8,319 nt of DNA, taken from positions 1 to 8,319 of the forward strand of contig JAIRNN010000214.1 in the NCBI GenBank assembly GCA_031257995.1. The letters are read 5' to 3'. Position numbers and translations under genes: made by a program. The notes below the pieces were generated by a model. That model saw only the letters and a list, made by a program, of their open reading frames with translations, was not told the DNA's origin and made no database searches. This DNA is from Spirochaetaceae bacterium. Lineage in GTDB: Bacteria > Spirochaetota > Spirochaetia > Treponematales > Breznakiellaceae. Positions 5,619 to 8,319 of the stretch are shown here, piece after piece. The first letter of the stretch is position 1, and the number at the start of each line of letters is the position of its first letter.

Positions 5619-5696
5619 GCGGGGGTCTTAGGGGTGGAACCCCTAGGAGAGGGGGTAGCGGAGGGCGAAGACCGGAGCGAGGGGGAGACTTCCCCC
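5619..5696 (+). repeat. REP-like palindromic repeat, copy B
   Basis: This 78-bp unit is the opposite-orientation partner of 2885-2964. Its hairpins are TAGGGG/CCCCTA (5629-5634 and 5640-5645, 5-nt loop) and GGGGGA/TCCCCC at the right end (5681-5696). The first stem differs from copy A (GCGGGG/CCCCGC) on both sides in a pairing-preserving way. It lies between the IS3 relic and the 3' end of the MFS-HEAT gene. Confidence 0.8.
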
Positions 5697-5698
5697 AT

Positions 5699-5740
5699 CC
5701 AATGCATTTTTCATTCTCCACTTTCCATTTTCAATTTCCC
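5699..5740. repeat. AT-rich tail containing the stop codon of the MFS-HEAT gene
   Basis: ATTTTTCATTCTCCACTTTC (5705-5724) and CCATTTTCAATTTCCC (5725-5740) form a low-complexity stretch. The second part resembles the minus-strand reading of 2298-2321. The TCA in it is the TGA stop of the minus-strand gene, so that protein's last codons may have been supplied by the repeat. Confidence 0.4.
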
Positions 5741-8055
5741 GCAGGGGAAACCGCCGCCCATACCCGTAGAAGGCGCGCGGCCCAGAGGACGGCCAAGAGA
5801 CGGAAACTGTTCTGCTGGATGAGGGTCTTGTCCATTATCGCGCCGGTTAGCATGAGCTTGAGGGATTCGTCGGCGACTGTCGAGGGGATCGAGAGTATCC
5901 AGCGGGCAAACGGGCCGCCGTCGTGTTTGTCAACAAACGCCGCAACCGCTCCTTGGAGGAGACCCGCCTGAATGTCCCGCAGATTACGGCTTTCCTTTTT
6001 GCGCGCGCCGCCGTAGAGGGAACGATAGTGCTCGTAGGCGGACTCCGCCGTGTCTTTTGCCAGCGCCGCGCATGATGCCGGGTCTTCCTGACAACTCACG
6101 AGCAGTTTGTAATACTGATCGCCAATCTTGAGGATCGACGCGAGGGACAGAGCCGCTTCGTCTTTGACGTGGGAGGCGGTCTCCCGTTCAAGCATACTGT
6201 CGACGAGGATCGGGATAGCGCTTTGTTCTCCGGCAATCGACAGTGCGCCAAAGCCCATAATTTTCAGCCGGGGATTGTAGGTTTCGCGGATGATCCGCTC
6301 AATCTGGGGATAGCTTGTCTTGTCGCCAAGCCGGGCAAGGGCGATCATCGCCTCACCGGTGAGCATATAGTCGTCGGAGAGCAACGCCTCCCGCAACTTA
6401 TTCCGGCTTGCGAAAACCTGATGCTTGCCGAGTACGCGGGCGGACAGGTAAGCGGTCGTGTGAGGATTGCGCTGGAGGTCGTCAAGGAGGATTTTGACCG
6501 ATTCGTTGTCGAGACCGGGAGCCGCGATGAGCGCGTTCAACGCCTCTATCCGCACGGCAAAACTCGGCGAGCGGAGCCGGTCGAGTATTGCCCTTACCGC
6601 AAACGAGGACGCGGTTCCAGAAAGTTCCTCCAGCACTTCCCCTTCTTCCCCGGCATCCCGGCTCTTCTCCAGCTTGTCTATCAACATGATCGCGCGGAGA
6701 TCGCGGGGCGAGAATAGGAGACTGATAGCTGAAGTGAGCGGAATCGCCCCCAGCGAGAGGAGGCGGCGTTGCAGCCCCAGCACGAGGATCAGTACGGCGA
6801 TCATCACCGCGAAAAGGATGCGGAAAGAAGCAAAGTAGGAGAGACCCACAGCATGAAGAATGTCGAGCAACACTCCGGCGGCAAATGTCCCGCCCGCTCC
6901 TGCGACCGCGTAGACGAAAAAGTACACGATGCCCATATCAAGCATCGACTTTCGGGGAACGAGGCCGAGGAAGTAGGTCTGCCCCACACCTTCCGCGCCG
7001 AGGAACGCGAAGTTGGCAATAAAGAAAAATCCGGAAAGATAGAGAATAACGGAGGGAATCACCGCCCCGTTTACGCCACTCATACCAGCGGCATTGCCTA
7101 TGCTCCCGGTATCCGGCGCGGGAAAAAAGAGGGCGGGAAGGATGCTGATCACGCCGAATACCACGCACAGGATGTAGATCGGCTTCGCGCCCACCCGGTC
7201 GATGAGGAACTTCACGAGCAACCCGATCACCAGAGACCCCAGACAGCCAAAAACCGTGTAGAGCGTTACCATGCCGTCGCCCTGCAAGTAGACCTCACGC
7301 GCATAGACGAGGATAAACGTCCGCACAACGCCCGACACCATGACGACGAGGAACATGATGAGAATGAAGAACCGGAGCGAGACCTCGGCAAGCGATTCCT
7401 TGAGAACGGCGAAAAAGTCCGAATCCACCGCCTTTTCGGAAGCATCCGGTTCCGGCAGCCGGGAGAGAAACACCACGCTGATAAGGCCAATGACTATCCC
7501 TGCTCCCATAATGATACTGTAGACGAAAAGCGGCGCGTCACTGCCCAAGAACAGGGCCAACGCAAAGGTGGCGATCATCCCCACGCCGTTGTTGATCACC
7601 TGAATCAGCGTCATATAACTGCCCCGGTCGGCGCCCTGCGCGAGAAAAGACAGCACCGGGTTGTTCCCCACCATGCCGATCCCCCGCGACAGATGAAACA
7701 GCGTTACCCCGATCAGCATCAGCGTGATAGCGATGTCGTTCCGCCCCATCGCCGAAAAATGCGGCGCGAAAAGCAGCGGCGTCATCGCCACCGACCGGAA
7801 CAGCCACGTTACCGTATATATCCTGATGATAGGCGCCCGCCGTGCCAGAATACGCCCCAAAAAAAGACAGACCTGCGCCAGATAGTTGATCGCCGTGAGC
7901 AACCCGATAAGCGTCGAGGATGCCTCAAGCCGCAACGCGAACAGCGTTATGATATTGCCCGCAAGGAACGTCCAACAAACCGTGTTGAGCGCGTTAAAGA
8001 TGTTGTAGAGCGTACGCGCCTTTTGCAGGCGGTACGGCGAAATCGTGAAAGGCAT
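5731..8055 (-). CDS. MFS-type transporter fused to a C-terminal HEAT-repeat-like domain
   Basis: 774 residues from the ATG at 8055. GGAGGG (8068-8063) lies 7 nt before it, so this start is preferred over the ATG at 8070, which overlaps the ribosome site. Residues 15-430 hold about 12 hydrophobic segments in two halves, joined by a charged cytoplasmic loop (about 201-226, EPDASEKAVDSD). They include the intramembrane motifs SRGIGMVGNNPVLSFLAQ (123-140) and FLIDRVGAKPIYI (283-295), the latter being the MFS D-R-x-G-x-K loop. Residues about 470-750 are soluble and helical with HEAT-like units: LDRLRSPSFAVRIEALNALI (491-510), DDYMLTGEAMIALARLGD (561-578), NPRLKIMGFGALSIAGEQSA (594-613), VKDEAALSLASIL (630-642). 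Typical MFS proteins stop near 400-450 residues. The substrate is unknown. The HEAT part could bind a partner or sense something at the inner membrane face (inference). Confidence 0.85.
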   Translation of the reverse strand: MPFTISPYRLQKARTLYNIFNALNTVCWTFLAGNIITLFALRLEASSTLIGLLTAINYLAQVCLFLGRILARRAPIIRIYTVTWLFRSVAMTPLLFAPHFSAMGRNDIAITLMLIGVTLFHLSRGIGMVGNNPVLSFLAQGADRGSYMTLIQVINNGVGMIATFALALFLGSDAPLFVYSIIMGAGIVIGLISVVFLSRLPEPDASEKAVDSDFFAVLKESLAEVSLRFFILIMFLVVMVSGVVRTFILVYAREVYLQGDGMVTLYTVFGCLGSLVIGLLVKFLIDRVGAKPIYILCVVFGVISILPALFFPAPDTGSIGNAAGMSGVNGAVIPSVILYLSGFFFIANFAFLGAEGVGQTYFLGLVPRKSMLDMGIVYFFVYAVAGAGGTFAAGVLLDILHAVGLSYFASFRILFAVMIAVLILVLGLQRRLLSLGAIPLTSAISLLFSPRDLRAIMLIDKLEKSRDAGEEGEVLEELSGTASSFAVRAILDRLRSPSFAVRIEALNALIAAPGLDNESVKILLDDLQRNPHTTAYLSARVLGKHQVFASRNKLREALLSDDYMLTGEAMIALARLGDKTSYPQIERIIRETYNPRLKIMGFGALSIAGEQSAIPILVDSMLERETASHVKDEAALSLASILKIGDQYYKLLVSCQEDPASCAALAKDTAESAYEHYRSLYGGARKKESRNLRDIQAGLLQGAVAAFVDKHDGGPFARWILSIPSTVADESLKLMLTGAIMDKTLIQQNSFRLLAVLWAARLLRVWAAVSPAGN

Positions 8056-8319
8056 ATGATTGCCCTCCATAATACGCTATTTCGCGCGTTGTGTCAGCTA
8101 GTTAGGCGTGTAGGGTTAAGTGGGAATAAATGGATTTGGGGATGGAGAAAGGGAAGTCTCCCCCTGTCAACAAGTTAACAGGATGGTATAATCCCCCAGT
8201 CAACAGTTTGATTTGTGATTGTGATGAAAACGCGGTTTTTTCAGATATTCTTTTCTTGTCACTCCGCGGTTCGGCCGTACCGGTACTGTCCGCCGCCGTA
8301 TCTCCATTACCGGTTCCCG
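8056..8319. other. Region upstream of the MFS-HEAT gene, no gene supported
   Basis: Contains the ribosome site of the minus-strand gene, a partial REP-like hairpin GGGA-AGTC-TCCC (8151-8162) matching the outer stem of copies A and B, the palindrome and -10 box listed separately, and the palindrome GTACCGGTAC (8277-8286) near the window edge. No convincing promoter for the MFS-HEAT gene was seen. A perfect TTGACA on the minus strand (8170-8165) has no TATAAT-like partner at 16-18 nt. Confidence 0.5.
8164..8192 (+). promoter_or_regulatory. Near-palindrome next to an extended -10 box, operator candidate
   Basis: CTGTCAACAAGTTAACAG (8164-8181) is an 18-bp near-perfect palindrome with two mismatched pairs. 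TGGTATAAT (8184-8192), a full extended -10 box, follows after 2 nt. The half-site GTCAACA recurs at 8200-8206. A repressor bound here would block a rightward promoter whose gene lies beyond the window. On the minus strand the same palindrome holds TTGACA, so it could also affect the MFS-HEAT gene. Confidence 0.4.

Noticed and set aside
6769..8178. A 469-codon open frame on the plus strand rich in Arg, His, Asp and Glu
   Set aside because: It lies wholly antisense to the well-supported MFS-HEAT gene, has no ribosome site or recognisable domain, and has the composition expected of the reverse of membrane-protein codons in GC-rich DNA.
8200..8319. Open minus-strand reading entering from the right edge and ending ...HHNHKSNC at 8200
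   Set aside because: 39 codons, very basic, no recognisable family, and it runs through a palindrome. It could be the end of a gene but there is too little to support it.

Overview
The window looks like a chromosomal segment of a GC-rich Treponema-like spirochaete, most plausibly a termite-gut type. This is inferred from three things: a secreted protein of a style I associate with treponemes, cyclic-nucleotide-binding (CNB) proteins resembling a treponemal paralogue family, and GC-rich dispersed palindromes beside Y1-transposase-like genes. No rRNA, tRNA or CRISPR array was found. The species cannot be fixed from sequence alone.

Layout. Positions 1-310 are a leader with two terminator-like hairpins, ahead of an Ala/Gly-rich lipoprotein gene (311-1522, +). 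It is followed by two tandem hairpins and a roughly 0.9 kb segment bounded by an 18-of-21 inverted repeat (1614-2530). That segment carries a frameshifted Y1-transposase-like gene (1716-2218, +) and a perfect GC-rich palindrome. From 2571 to 3447 lie the remains of one or two CNB-domain genes, broken by frameshifts and by an 80 bp REP-like element (2885-2964). A secreted 180-residue protein follows (3477-4019, +). A second, longer Y1-transposase-like copy lies on the minus strand (4172-4678). Next come a degraded IS3-family element with recognisable ends (4819-5568) and a second copy of the REP-like element in the opposite orientation (5619-5696). The largest gene (5731-8055, -) encodes a 12-helix major facilitator transporter fused to a C-terminal HEAT-repeat-like domain. 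Positions 8056-8319 are non-coding as far as I can see, with an 18 bp near-palindrome next to an extended -10 box.

Overall this is an accessory, decaying region. The three intact long genes (lipoprotein, secreted protein, MFS-HEAT protein) are separated by worn mobile or repetitive DNA, and no pathway or defence system links them. The most interesting signals are these. First, the two Y1-like paralogues both lack the HUH histidines and the catalytic tyrosine, yet share conserved flanking DNA. Second, the REP-like repeat shows compensatory stem changes between its two copies. Third, a transporter is fused to a HEAT domain.
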